The position numbers were made by a program, and so were the translations under genes. Positions 1-13,700 of a DNA stretch of 64,000 bases are shown here, piece after piece. Origin of the DNA: Megalonaias nervosa (taxonomy: Eukaryota; Mollusca; Bivalvia; Unionida; Unionidae); contig JAECUM010093711.1 of the NCBI GenBank assembly GCA_016617855.1, positions 52,019-116,018 on the forward strand, given 5' to 3'. Position 1 is the first letter of the stretch. The number at the start of each line of letters is the position of its first letter. The notes beneath the pieces were generated by a model that was given only the letters and a program-made list of their open reading frames with translations, was not told the DNA's origin and ran no database searches.

Positions 1-1030
1 AACACTTTACAACATTCACTTTTCTTGGTATACTTGAAAAGAGTAATGTCCACAATAATATGAAAGCACATTGTGTTACTATGTCATCCATCCATCTGTC
101 TGTTACCAGTTTTGTTTCAGCACAATATCTAGAGTTGTCCACCATCTACAGAAACATTGTGGATGGTTTGTACCCTTGTCTGTTTCAGGATCCAGAACTG
201 TAATTGAGTGAAGAAAAATTATTTTCTGCACTGCAACTCAAGTTCTCCACTGTTACAGTTGCTAACTTTATGGGTAGCTTGTACTCGGGTTTCGGGAAAA
301 AACTACAAATTTCAGGGTCAGAACTGAAATGTTAAAGTCACTTGACTGAATGACAAATAATGGTTTTTACACAAAACTTGAGTTGTACACCATTAACAGT
401 TTCCAAACTCTGTTAATAGCATGTACTTAGGTAAGGAAGAACCCTGTCAATTTTTTGTGGTCAAAACCTCAAATGGCAAGGTCAGTAGGGTTTAAAGAAG
501 ACAAATGGCTTCTACACAATAACTTGAGTTCTCCACCATCTACAGTTTCCACACTTTTTGGATAGTATGTAATTGGGGTAAGGAAGAACCCTGCTGACTT
601 TGGGGTCAAAATCTCAAATGGCAAGGTCACTGTGTCTGAAAGAAGACAAATGGTTTCTGCACAATTACTTGAGTTCTCTACCATGAACAGTTTCCACACT
701 CTGTGAATAGCTTGAACTTGGAGTGAGAAAGAACCCTTTGATTTTGAGGTCAAAGGTCAAGGTCTCTGTTCCTGAAAGAAGGAGAAAGATTTCCAGACAA
801 CATTAATTTTACATTGCATACATAGATCAGACTTTATGAATGGCTTAACACTTGTCATAAGGAAGAAACTTATCAATTTGGGGGTCAAAGGTCATGGTCA
901 CTGTGACTGAAAGAAGGCATTATGTTTGTACAAAAAATTCAGACATATGGGACTATTAAACACAGGGCAACCTTAAAATGTGCCATTCATGGCACTCTTG
1001 TTAGATGCCCGTTAACCTAGTATGTCATGG
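1..1030. repeat. Degenerate ~145 bp tandem repeat family R1
   Basis: Phrases such as ACTTGAGTTCTCCACCATC, GGGGTAAGGAAGAACCCT and AAGGTCACTGTG recur at roughly 145 bp spacing (near 228, 371, 517 and 661) from about 100 to 930. A tail near 950-1015 resembles 7755-7830. Shorter copies occur at 7560-7830 and 13450-13610, so this is a dispersed family with internal tandem units. It lies upstream of the first visible POMP exon, hence probably in a POMP intron. No coding potential. Confidence 0.7.
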
Positions 1031-1639
1031 AAAATTATTGACAAGGTTCTTTCTTCTATACTTTCCTATGTAATGACCTATACTTAAGGATAGATATTCA
1101 GCTAGGAGTAGCTCAAGAAAATGCACACAACTGGTACATTTTTAAGTGATTTTGGATTGCTTGGACTCACAGCTGTGTAAAATAAAAAATTGTCATGTTG
1201 TCTTGAAGTTCATGTTGGTAAAGAACTAAAATAAGAAAACTATTAAAGGGAACTAAATGAAGCAATAAAAGAGAATGCTGTCCTTACCATATATACTCAC
1301 AAGTTGAATCCATCAGTAAACAGCACAGACCCAGATCTGCCAATGCATTATGTGCCAGCAGGTAGGGTTTATGCAGTTTGCTTGGAGTAATCAGTAGTTC
1401 AAACAACATAGGTAATGATCTGCTGGTGCATTATACAACATCAAATCAAGATCTTTGTTGTTTGTATTTGGATTGATTTATACAGTATCTTAAATCTGCA
1501 GTGAAAGATACACCATTGCAGATGTATATTTAAAGATAAAATGTAGATGCACCATTGCAGATGCATCTTTAGAGAAAATGTAGTTACACGATTACCAATA
1601 TATCTATAAGAGATAAAGTATAGCTTTTTTTTCTTTCAG
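1031..1639. other. Intronic sequence, no feature seen
   Basis: AT-rich DNA directly before the first visible POMP exon. I searched for an earlier POMP exon here and found none. Short repeats of GATGCACCATTGCAGATG occur near 1500-1565. Confidence 0.5.
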
Positions 1640-1700
1640 ATTTCAAAATGCAAGAAATGGAACAATGCAGGTGCATTCTCTAGAATATTCTGAGAAGCAT
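1640..1700 (+). CDS. POMP: POMP exon (N-middle part)
   Basis: A strong acceptor (TTTTTTCTTTCAG) precedes and GTAAGT-type donor follows. Only one frame is open: one base finishes the previous codon, then 20 codons ending in VHSLEYSEKH, leaving phase 0. This corresponds to the segment just before the conserved LRN-QG block. The other two frames contain stops. Confidence 0.85.
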
Positions 1701-4700
1701 GTAAGTATAATGCAATGAAGTGTGGATAAAAATTCTATCCATTTTTAGACTTAATAGTTTCACATGACACTAATTTTTAAACATTTATTTAAGGTAGATT
1801 CAGTTGTGAAGATTTTTTGGTATACACTTTGTATATACATAACTCAACATGGAAATCACTCTGAACAGGTGAAATGAGGCTCTTGGTATATTAAAAATCA
1901 GAATGAGAAGCCAGAGTGGATTCTTGTTTTGCATGTCAGACTTAACATCCAGAAGGATATGGGCTCTAATCAATCATAACATTAAATCAGCCCTGATCAG
2001 CTGCTATGGTATTTTCTTGGGCAAGGCACATTACTCCATTTCCATGGCACTAAATAACCAGCTTGTTTGCTTTGCCATAAAACAGCAGACCAAACCAAAT
2101 GTAAAAGACCCATGGGTACATGTTAGTCACAAAACCTTTGCTTGTCAATGTGCCAACATTTTTTAAGCTCTTTGGTATTGCGTTATCATTAGTAATTTTT
2201 TACCTTACCAGCCCTAGCTTTATCATTACAGAGCTGCATCTTTACTTTTAATTAATCTAAGCAGAATGTAGTTTAAAAAATAGAGGATAGAAAAACTATG
2301 GCTGTAATGTAAATAATGCCTATAGAACTGGATTAAACTTAAGTGTTGAAAGATTTACAACAGAAGAAAATTTATTTAATACCATGATACACTGTACAGC
2401 AGTTCTGATGACCAGTCTGCAGTATTTCTTCTATGAAAAGACCTGGGTCCTAGCCAAATAAGTTTGTTCAGGGGGAATAGGTGAAAATTATCCTGACATT
2501 TGCATCTTTCAACTCAAGGTGGCCTGCATTATTACCATATTTACATTGTAAATCAATAAAGTCAGGTGAGTGACATGTGGCCCACTTGGGTCTCTTGTTT
2601 AAGGATTATGGACATAGTGGTGGATACAACAAGTGTTGTTTACAGTTTATTTCTGGGGTTTTCTTTTTAGAAATCTTTCCAACATAGCAGCAACTTGTCT
2701 TTTTTGATTGTTTCTCATGCTGTGTCATGTTGTCATCCACAGTAAACTGGGACTATATAAGAACCCTGGATTTTATGATTATCAATGATAATTAGTTCGT
2801 TGAACTGGCTTATTATCCTTACAATCCTTTATTGCACTCCAGTCTCCTTATATAACTATAACCTAGGGTTTGTCCAGAATGGAGACATTCTTACTAATTA
2901 CTGGTACTACTCATATTTACTCTCTACTCAGGCTCTTGTGTTATTCCTGTTCATAGTGACGCTGACCCTCATTATTGTACCAGAAGTACTTGAGTCAGAC
3001 AAGTAGCAGAGGAAGTGAAACTTCCTGAGGAAATAGTTTTCAGAAACCACTAGAATGTCTTATTTCCTTTGATAAAGCCAGTGCTTTTTCCTAACATGGA
3101 TCTACAAGTGTGCAGTACTTAACAGCTTTCTGCAATCTGTTAAAATTAAGAACTTTGATTTAATATATTTCAGCACAGTGTTCATGGTAGGACATAGTCA
3201 TTACTTGTCGATATAATCTTAATGATGATTAGAGTCTTGCAATCATTATATAGTAGAATATTGGAACTGAACTTGCCCCTATTTTCATCTCAGTGGTGAT
3301 ATTGGTATCACATTTCTGTCACATCAACATTAAGATTCTGTGAGAATGTTTTTGAAAGCTACATATCTTATACATTATAACACTGTCCATGGCAGTCGTG
3401 GAGTATACCACTTCATAGTGAGACTGCCTTATGAAGTACATTATACATTATAACACTGTCCATGGCAGACATGGAGTGTATCACCTTATAGTGAGACTGC
3501 CTCATAAAGAAGTACATTATACATTATAACACTGTCCATGGCTGTCATGGAGCATACCACCTTATAGTGAGACTGCCTTAAGTTATAATGAATTACATTG
3601 TACATTATAACACTGTCCATGGCTGTCATGGAGCATACCACCCTATAGTGAGACTGCCTTATAATGAAATACATTGTAACACTGTCCATGGCTGTCATGG
3701 AGTATACCACCTTATAGTGAGATTGCCTTATAATGAATTACGTTATACATTATAACACTGTCCATGGCAGCCATGGAGTATACCACCTTATTGTGAGACT
3801 GCCTTAAATTGAAGTACATTAAAACACTGCATGGAGTATACCACCTTATTGCGAGACTGGCATATAATGAAGTACATCATACATTATAACACTATCCATG
3901 GCAGCTATAGAGTGTATCACCTTATAGTGAGACTGCCTTATAATGAATTACATCGTACTTTATAACACTGTCCATGGCAGCTATAGAGTGTATCACCTTA
4001 TAGTGAGACTGCCTTATAATGAAGTACTTCATACATTATAACAATGTCTAATAATGAAGTACATGATACATTATAACACTGTTCATATGAGCCATGGAGT
4101 ATACCATCTTATAGTGAGACTGCCTTATAATGAAGTACATTATACATTATGACACTGTCCATGGCAGCCATGAAGTGTATCACCTTGTAGTAAGACTGCC
4201 ATAAAATGAAGGAGATTATACATTATAACATCATCCATGTCAGTCATGGTGTATTTCACCTTATAGTGAGACTGCCTTATAATAAAGTACATTAAAACAC
4301 TGCATGGAGTATATGAATGGAGTGAAGTACATCAAACATTATAACTGTCCGTGGCAGCTATAGAGTGTATCACCTTATAGTGAGACTGCCTTATAATGAA
4401 GTACATTATACATTATAACTGTCCATGGCAGCCATGGAGTATACCACCTTATAGTGAGACTGCCTTATGATGAATTACATTATACATTATAGCACTGTCC
4501 ATGGCAACCATGGAGTGTATCACCTTATAGTGAGACTCTTTATAATGAAGTACATTATACATTATGACATTGTCCATGGCAGCTATAGAGTGTATCACCT
4601 TATAGCCAGAGTGCCTTGTGCACAATATATATAATTTTAGTGTCGTGAAATAAAATAGGTCCATGATCACATTATAAAATGTGTAATTATGACAGGCACT

Positions 4701-7700
4701 GAGTGAGGAATGTTATAGTTTCTTGTTAAGTTAATGCGGTGTACAGAATAAATTGTCCATGTGGAATCCCATACACAATGAGCTGAGTGTACAGTGTTCA
4801 GGACAGTCGTAACATCATGTACACACTTGCTAAACTAAAGTATAACGAATTTACTACATCATAAACCTTGCATAACCTTATTACATCATAAACCTTGCAT
4901 AAATTTATTTTTGGAGAGCATAGTACATGATAATCTCTTAGCTACTATTGTTGTTTATACACAGTGTACTGGTTGAAGTAACATCATTGTTTAATTAAAA
5001 TCGAGCTGTCTTGTGGGGTACCCACTGATAATAAACTAAATGGTAACTCATTTTCTATGCAGTAAGATCATGTCATACATAGCTAACCCCCAATTTGCAT
5101 GATAGTTGAGTTCTCAAGAAAGGTCACATAACTTGAGATCATATAACTCAAAATTTTAGTTTCACTACCTTTAATTTTCTTTGAAAAATTTCACTTTAAT
5201 ACCAATTACTTTAGCCATCTTTGAATCCTAATTTTTTTTAGTCAAATAATTTCATATTTTTAGTTGTCACTTAATTTTTTTTTACTAAAAATTCGTATGA
5301 AGTCCCATTAACTTGAAGTTCTTGCAAGCTGAAGTCGTGTAAGTCAGCAGATACCTTTATTTAGATCATAAATTAGATATTTGCATTTTAACTTTTGAAG
5401 CCAAGTTTGTGCTTCATTTTGTTTTACCCAGTTGTGTATAGCCAGTTATGTGTCTTACTTAAACCACACTTATGGGGCCCAAGTGGTCTAAAGCGCTCAC
5501 CGTTACAGATCACTGCCATCTCACCTCTGTCTGCATGGGTTCGAGTCTCGTGTTCGGCCAATGTGGGTATGTGAGAAAGCTTGCCAGTAGCTTCTCGTGG
5601 GTCAGTGGTTCTTTCTGGGGTTTTCCTGGGTTCTTCCTCCACCATTAATACTGGCCGCCATGTATAGCCTATCTTGTGCTGAAAAATGGCATTAAACCCT
5701 ACAACAACTACACCACACTTATAAGTTACATGATTTGCTATACTTCAAGACACGGTGATCAATTGAAAAAATGAATCAACAAGATTAAATCCCTCAGATG
5801 AATTGCAAAGATAATAAAACTGGTCAGGACCAGGGGTGACTAGACCACCCCAGCAGATGGGAGGGAATACCTCCACATCCTATCAGGCAACACCCTCCTA
5901 CATGACCTAGTTATAACCTTGTTGGAGTTCTTGCTCCCTTATGCATTAGTTTTTATATAAAAACTGAGCTTTTGTATCTTATTCATGTTCCCAGAATTTT
6001 CCTTATGGGGTAATATTATATGCCTAAAGTTTGTTCTCCGATATGCTATAACATTATTTGCCTAAAGTTTGTTCCCTGATATGCTATAATATTACATGCG
6101 TAAAGTTTGTACCCTGATTTGCTATAATATTATATGCTACAGTTTGTTCCCTGATATGCTATAATATTACATGCATAAAGTTTGTTCCTAGATATGCTAT
6201 AATATTATATGCCTAAAGTTTGTACCCAGACATGTTATAATATTATGTGTATAAAGTTTTTACCCATACATGCTGTAATATTATATGCGTAAAGTTTGTA
6301 CCCTGATATGCTATATTTATATGCATTAAGTTTGTACCCTGATATGCTATAATATTTGTACCCAGATATGCTATAATATTATATGCATAAAGTTTGTACC
6401 CAGATATGCTTTAATATTTGTACCCAGATATGCTATAATATTATATGCATAAAGTTTGTACCCTGATGTGCTGTAATTTTATATGCATAAAGTTTGTACC
6501 CTGATATGCTATAATAGTATATGCCTAAAGTTTGTACCCTGATATGCTGTAATATAATATGCCTAAAGTTTGTACCCAGATATGCTATAATATTATATGC
6601 CTATAATATTATATACCTAAAGTTTGTACCCTGATATGCTATAATATTATATGCCTAAAGTTTGTACCCTGATTTGCTTCATCATAATGTTGTTCACAGG
6701 CAAGACATGGCATGGTTTTGTGGGTTTAACACCAATTTTCAGCACATGATAGGCTTCACATTGCAGCCAGTGTATTTATTGGAGGAAGAACCCAGGAAGA
6801 CCCAGATAAGAACCTCCGGAAGCTACTGGAAAACTTTCTCACATACCGACATTGGCTGAGCTGAGACACAAATCTGCATGGACAGAGGTGAGATGAGAGT
6901 GATCTGTATCCACTCAGGTCCCCCTGTTTACAGGTGTAATAGTGTATTCTATAGAACCCTTGTTATAATGACTGATAGAGAAAATGTAGGGTGGTATTGG
7001 GAGAAAACAACATAATGACAGATAGAGGAAATGTAGGGTAGTATTGGGAGAAAACAACATAATGACTGATAGAGGAAATGTAGGGTGATATTGGGAGAAA
7101 ACAACATAATGACTGATAGAGGAAATGTAGGGTGGTATTGGGAGAAAACAACATAATGACTGATAGAGGAAATGTAGGGTGGTATTGGGAGAAAACAACA
7201 TAATGACTGATAGAGGAAATGTATGGTGGTATTGGGAGAAAACAACATAATGACTGATAGAGGAAATGTAGGGTGGTATTGGGAGAACACAACATAATGA
7301 CTGATAGAGGAAATGTAGGGTGGTATTGGGAGAAAACAACATAATGACTGATAGAGGAAATGTAGGGTGGTATTGGGAGAAAACAACATAATGACTGATA
7401 GAGGAAATGTAGGGTGGTATTGGGAGAAAACAACATAATGACTGATAGAGGAAATATATGGTGGTGTAGGGAGAACACAACGTAATGACTGATAGAGGAA
7501 ATAAATTGTTGTGTAGGGAGATAGGGACCTGATTGTTATGAATGTGTCTGAGCAGAAATATTTATCTGCTTAAGTTTGAAATTAATAATCAAATTTGGTC
7601 AAAGGCCAAGGTCACTGTGACTTAAATGAAAAATGGCTTCTCCACATTTACATTAGTTCCATATCACAGACATGGATCAAACCAAGTGGATGGTTTACAC

Positions 7701-10700
7701 TTGGGGTAAGGAAAAAACCTTTTGAATAGGGGATAAAAAGAACTGATTTCTAAACAAAATTGTTAGTAATCTGTGTAGGGAATATTAAACATGGTGCAGG
7801 CAGATAATGTGATATTCATTGTATTCTTGTTTTATTTGGATGTTTTTAGTCACAGTTTCTTGACAAGGAGTAGAGGAGCTACAGGAGGTTCCATAATTAC
7901 AGAAGAATTTGAGCATAAAAATTAAACACATGCTTTAAACTCCAAAATGAAGAATCATACTCTGAATCACATGATTGAAAAGAAGTTTCATTAATCCTAA
8001 CTGAATTTTAAACAATTTCTTCCATTTCAGTGGGAAGAAAACAAGAGGAAGATGGACTTTATGATGCTGAGAAACACACAAGGACTTCATGCCCCATTAA
8101 GACTGCAGATGGAATCATTTATTGTTAACAAAGTGAGACATTCTATATTCAGTCTGATTTTGAGATTCCATTGTATAATACATGCATTTTCACTAATTAA
8201 AAAAAAAAAAATTTCATCTGTTTCCACAAATCAACTGCTTAGTGTGCAAGTCTCATAACCAGAAGTATGTGAAGTCAGGTTTGCTGCATTAGTGAGTCAG
8301 AGAATTAGACACTTCACTCAGTTGATCTCTCTATTATATAACCTTTCATATCTTGATGTGCCACTGAACCCCAATGCAGACCTGTTGATGTGCCACTAAA
8401 CACCAACTCAAACCTCATGATGTGCCATAAATGCCAACTCAAACCTCTCTCCACAGTGAAATGGCCAGAAGCATTTATTTTATATCGTGTCTGAGTCTGT
8501 GATAAAATTATGTATGTGTGAAAATCATGGCCTTGAAATTATCATCATGACCTAAATACATATGCAGATCTAGTGAGCTTGATTTTACATTTTTTAGCTT
8601 ACCTGTTCATGAGGCTGAGTAAACCTGTGGTATCAATCCTTTTTCCATTGTGTATTTTCTATCATCCATTCACAATTGCAGTTTACATCTTCTCAAAATC
8701 ACACATCAGAATTTGACACAATTTGACAGCATTGTGACATGCAGTCGTTTCAAATTTTGTTAAAATTATACCAGTATGCCATCAAAAATGGCCACTATTG
8801 CTAAAAGTACACAAAATTTGATCAACTTCATTGCAAGATCGACTGATCAGAATTGAGCCAAATGTGAAATAAAGCATCTTGCCTTGAAACTTATTCAGAA
8901 TTTGTTTGTTGATGCTAAACCACTATCAGATATGGCCACCATTACTAACAATAGAAAAACCTTGAAACTGCTGATTCTCAGGAATCACTTAATAGAGTTT
9001 GACCAAATTTGACAGTATCCTGGAGAGAAACACCTTGAAATGATGCCAGTCCACTAGCAAATATGGCAACTATTACTAAAAATAGAAAAATCTTTAAACA
9101 GCTTGTTAAATATTGCTCAGCAAAATTTGTTGCTAATTATAGCCTAAGTTCCTCTTGAGCCTTTTTTTTTATCATTCTACTGGATGAAAGGGCCAGAGTT
9201 CAGTTGATGATAACTCTGAAGATTTTTATTTCTCTGGGGAATACTATATTCTTGGCACTCTCGCCTTCTCCAAACAAGTTCTATTCATGAACTGGTATAC
9301 CGAGAGCGTCTAAATAATTTAACCTTGAACTGTATTAAGAATCAGACTATACTTTTTTCCTTTGTAGGGGCCATCACATTTTCAGAACGGAGTCCCTTCT
9401 GTTTCGTTTACTGTTGCCATTGTTTTTAATCAGTGGGCACTAGTGTAAAAATTTGGTGTCACTTTACTGAAAAAGATAACTCGTTTGGAAACATCATCTG
9501 ACACAACTAGCCCTTCATGTACACAGAGAATGACGGTATATCTACATGAACATAAACACCAGAATGGCAACCAGTATTCTTTATACATAAACAAAAACAC
9601 CACAACCATATCATGTAAGTGTTCTTTTATTTTGCAAGCAAGGATATAATGCAACCTAGTTTTCCTAGCCCACTTTCAACCATCATTGAACATGCTTGGC
9701 ACATCAGTACACTGAGAGAGAAATAAATTTCTAAACAGGATATTCAGGGGAAATAATTATATATTTCATTAGCACATGTATTATCAAGACAGTGAAAAAA
9801 GTAATCATTTTTTAATGTTAAAAAATTGGATGTCTGACTCTGTTGTTCTGTGGTCAGGCTGTCTTAGTTGCTTTGATATGTACACTTATTTTATGCCATC
9901 ATACTTGAACATTGGAATTACATGTGATGCTTGATTACATGAAGATATTTTTATTTCTGAACTTAATACAGGATATATTTCATCATGTGGTACAAAAAAT
10001 ATGACATTTTAACAAGTTGCAAAGCCACAAAATATATTGTTTTAGATACCACAAGATGACATATATCTGGCATTAATGTAGGAATAGAAATTATTTTGTT
10101 ATAAGCTTGCTCTAGAGTCAAAGTTCAGGAGATTAAACTGACTCTTCAGCACAACACACTCACCCTCACCCCATTTTCATAAATTCGCCTCACTTTCTTA
10201 GGCTGATCATATATATATTATAAATAAACATGATTTAAGAAAGTGGTGAATTGATTTGACATAATCTGTCACAGTAAATTATATTGATGTCATTTTGTAA
10301 ACTATTTGAGCCTACCGGAAAATAATGCAAGCCCAATTCTGCAATGCATCACATTGGGTTTATCGTTGTTGCAAAGGAAGTAAGGGGATATAACTTAAGA
10401 GAGATGCAAGCTGCATTTGGCCAGACATTTTTATCAAAGATTAATTTCTGTGTTTGAAATATAAGGCAGCTTCTGTTTATTTGTTTTAGCTCGCAAAGTA
10501 CCCATTTTTGTTGCTGCAGGTACAACTTTTATAGGCATGCACAATTAAGCATTAAATGGCATAATGGGAAATCTTGTATTGTCACATGTAAAAATATTTG
10601 AATATTTTTTTTTAATGTGAAAATATAGGAATGAAAAAAGAAAAATTATTTCACCAGTATGTCTCTATATTTCACACTTATGTATATAATAAAAGTGTTT

Positions 10701-13700
10701 ATTTGCAGGTATTTGGTATGTACTCAGTAATTGACCATTCAAGAATAATTTTTATACACAATTTGCTGTGTGCAAATGTTTGCCAAAGCACTCAGGAAAG
10801 GTTTGAGCACTAAGAATTCCCTTTCTCACTAACAAACATTTGCATTCCATACAACAAGCCATTTATGATACCTAGTTACATGTTTAAAAGTAATGTGTAT
10901 TGTGAAACTTACTCAGTTAGGAAATGTCATCAGAATCTTTCAGATCTTAAAAATTTTGGTTTGAATCAGATCTGAAAATATATTAAATAAGTGGTCAAAT
11001 ATCTTTGTCAGGAAATGTATTGATCATTGTAGGGTCTAGACACTTACTTGAGATATACAAATCTTGTGGTTTGTTTGAAATGTACACATACATATAATTA
11101 GAACAAACTAAAGTGTTTAGTCATGAATAGTGGATTCTATCCTTTTAGTTCCATTACCTTTTCAGCTTCAGTATCAGCACCCTTTAGTTCCATTGACTTA
11201 TTAACTGATCTACCAACATAATGGTCAATTAATTCAAGGCTGGTATTTTGGCTCAAAAAGAAATGAAAAAAAATTGATCCTACAGGAGTATGATGAAGAA
11301 ATTGGGTGAAGATCCTTTATGGATTTAATTTTAGTACTATTATATGTACAAATGTATCTAGAGTGTGCTCAGCGCTGAAATGGACACAGCATATTTAAAG
11401 ATTAAATCTCGTCCTGTAGACATGATGGCTGAAGTGTGGCTGCCATGCTTCTGAATGTAGTCAAACTGTCAGCACTTAATATCCTTGCTCGTGTCTTCCG
11501 GATGAGATGGTCACCGTCACTGACATAATTTCCTGACCAGAAATATTTTTTCAAAAGCAGGACAACTTTGAGGACAAAATCACTTATTGAAATGGAGGTG
11601 TGGTGGAGTACTTGAAAACATGTGCCAAAATGATAAGTTAGGTAACCATGCATGTCCTAGTTACTCCCAGTTCAGTCTGACCTTCTACCGTATATACACA
11701 TTTAAAGTTGGGTGCAGCTGCAAACGAAATATAATTTGATCTGTCACACAGTGTGCTGGTGGATGAGGGACTGTGTTACTTGTTCTGTTGACTACTCCAA
11801 GCAAACTACAAACTGCATAGACCCAAATCTGTCAGTGCATTATATGAGGTAGATCTAGGTCTGTACACTCTGCAGCTGAATTTGACTTTTACACAAGAAT
11901 GTATGGTACATGGCACAGGTATACAAATGTTAACCATATGAGAACCATGTAATGGAGTTTAGCTCTCCACCATATGTATTTATTTCTGCAATACACAGAG
12001 TTCTGAATAGGCAACACTTTAATCTTTGTATGCCCCTCCATAAATGTGGAAAGATTGGTACATCATCATTGCCCTAGAAATTAATTAGGAAATAGCAAAT
12101 AGTATTGTAATTGGTTTAGAAGCAGTTAACATGAATTAATTCATATACTGAATGTGACAATAGCCTCTAGAAACAGAATTTCAGCTCTGAGTATTGTTTA
12201 CCTATCATCATTTTCTCTAGACAGAAGGGTAATTGATCGACTTCATCATTGTTGAACGTGTATTTATTTTTGGGTTTTTGATAGCACTTTCAACACAATA
12301 TTGGCTGTGTCTTAAAAAGTAAATGGAATCTAAGTGTCATTCTCAAGTTTAGGCATCAGACCTACAACCTTTAGATTACAAGTCCAGCACTCTGCCAGCT
12401 GAGCAGCCTCAGCTTTCTCTGGAACAGAGAGTATCAGTGACCCATGGCTAGTGAAGTTGTTCTTTGATGAGCTTTCAATCTGTCATAAAACTAAAAAACA
12501 AACACACTGAAAGCCTGTTGTTTACAAGAAGTTGCTTGAACCTGCTTTTATGTGCATGAATATTTTATTTGTTTGTTAATTACTGTATGTTTTTTTCATT
12601 TCTAATAAATTCCCGGCTGCAATCAACATAGACACAGAAGAGATCTGCTATCCCATAATGCACTGTCAAATCAGCCTTAGCTGTTAATTCTGTGATTTCA
12701 ACTACAGAATATAATGAGATGATATACAGTGTGTATCTGCACTGAGAATTTGAAGTTATCAGTTGGGTGGAAAAAAATGACAAAAATTTTGCCTGTTTGA
12801 TTTTTTTGAAAATCAGGTGGATACATTTGGATCTCATCCCATGAGAATGTGTTGACATCAGGATTGGGACAGAATAATGCACATGACATCAAACATTATG
12901 CTAAGTTACTATATAACTAGAAAATTGATCTTACAGTATTTTTCCAGCATGATTGTTTGTTTCTTATTAATTTAATTTACCTTAAGTTGATGCTCATAGC
13001 CAGTCTAGTTCCTCAAATATAGGGGTGCCTCATTTTTGTTTCATTTTGTTGTTTTTTTTCCCCCCAGGTCCTGGCTTGGCTTCCATTGCATTGCAGTGTA
13101 AGCTGACAAAGGCTGGGTGACCCAAGCTAAATACAGTGGCTGAATGGGGTCTGTGGTATTTGCAGTTGGGTGCATGATAATATGTTAAACTGTATAACGT
13201 GCATAATACACACATAAGTGCAGTACCTTAGTATTGATGTCTGAGGAATTCCAATTGTAGTGTTCGTTTATTATCCAAGGATGGCTTGTGGTCAGTATTT
13301 CTTGCAGCCAGTGTCAAATATGATTTGTTTCTATTTAATTCTATTTCATTGCACTTGTTTGCTTCACCCAAAACCTTTGCAATGTTTTTTTTTTTCAATC
13401 TATGTATAGATCCGTAGTTGCCCCTTTTTATTATTTTATGATGCCCATACATCCATCAGTTACCAATTTTGCTACTGCACAGAATATATGGAGTTCTCTA
13501 CCAGGTACAGTTAATAGACTTAGTGCATGGCTTGCACTTGACATAAATAAGAAGGCTATCAAATGTTGGGGTCATTGGGGTTCAAGGTCACTCTGACTGA
13601 CAAAGAAAATGATCATATTTATTCCATCACTTGTCAATATTATAAAGAACTTTTTATATTTATTTCAGCCACAGAGGTTACCCGGTCTACACTCCTCCAA

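Noticed and set aside
6914..7480. Long minus-strand reading frames of 146-188 codons
   Set aside because: All three frames are the same 47 bp array read in rotation; no gene-like composition or start context.
12350..12425. tRNA-Thr gene on the minus strand
   Set aside because: No acceptor-stem pairing, weak anticodon stem and T-arm, and it continues into a SINE-like body.
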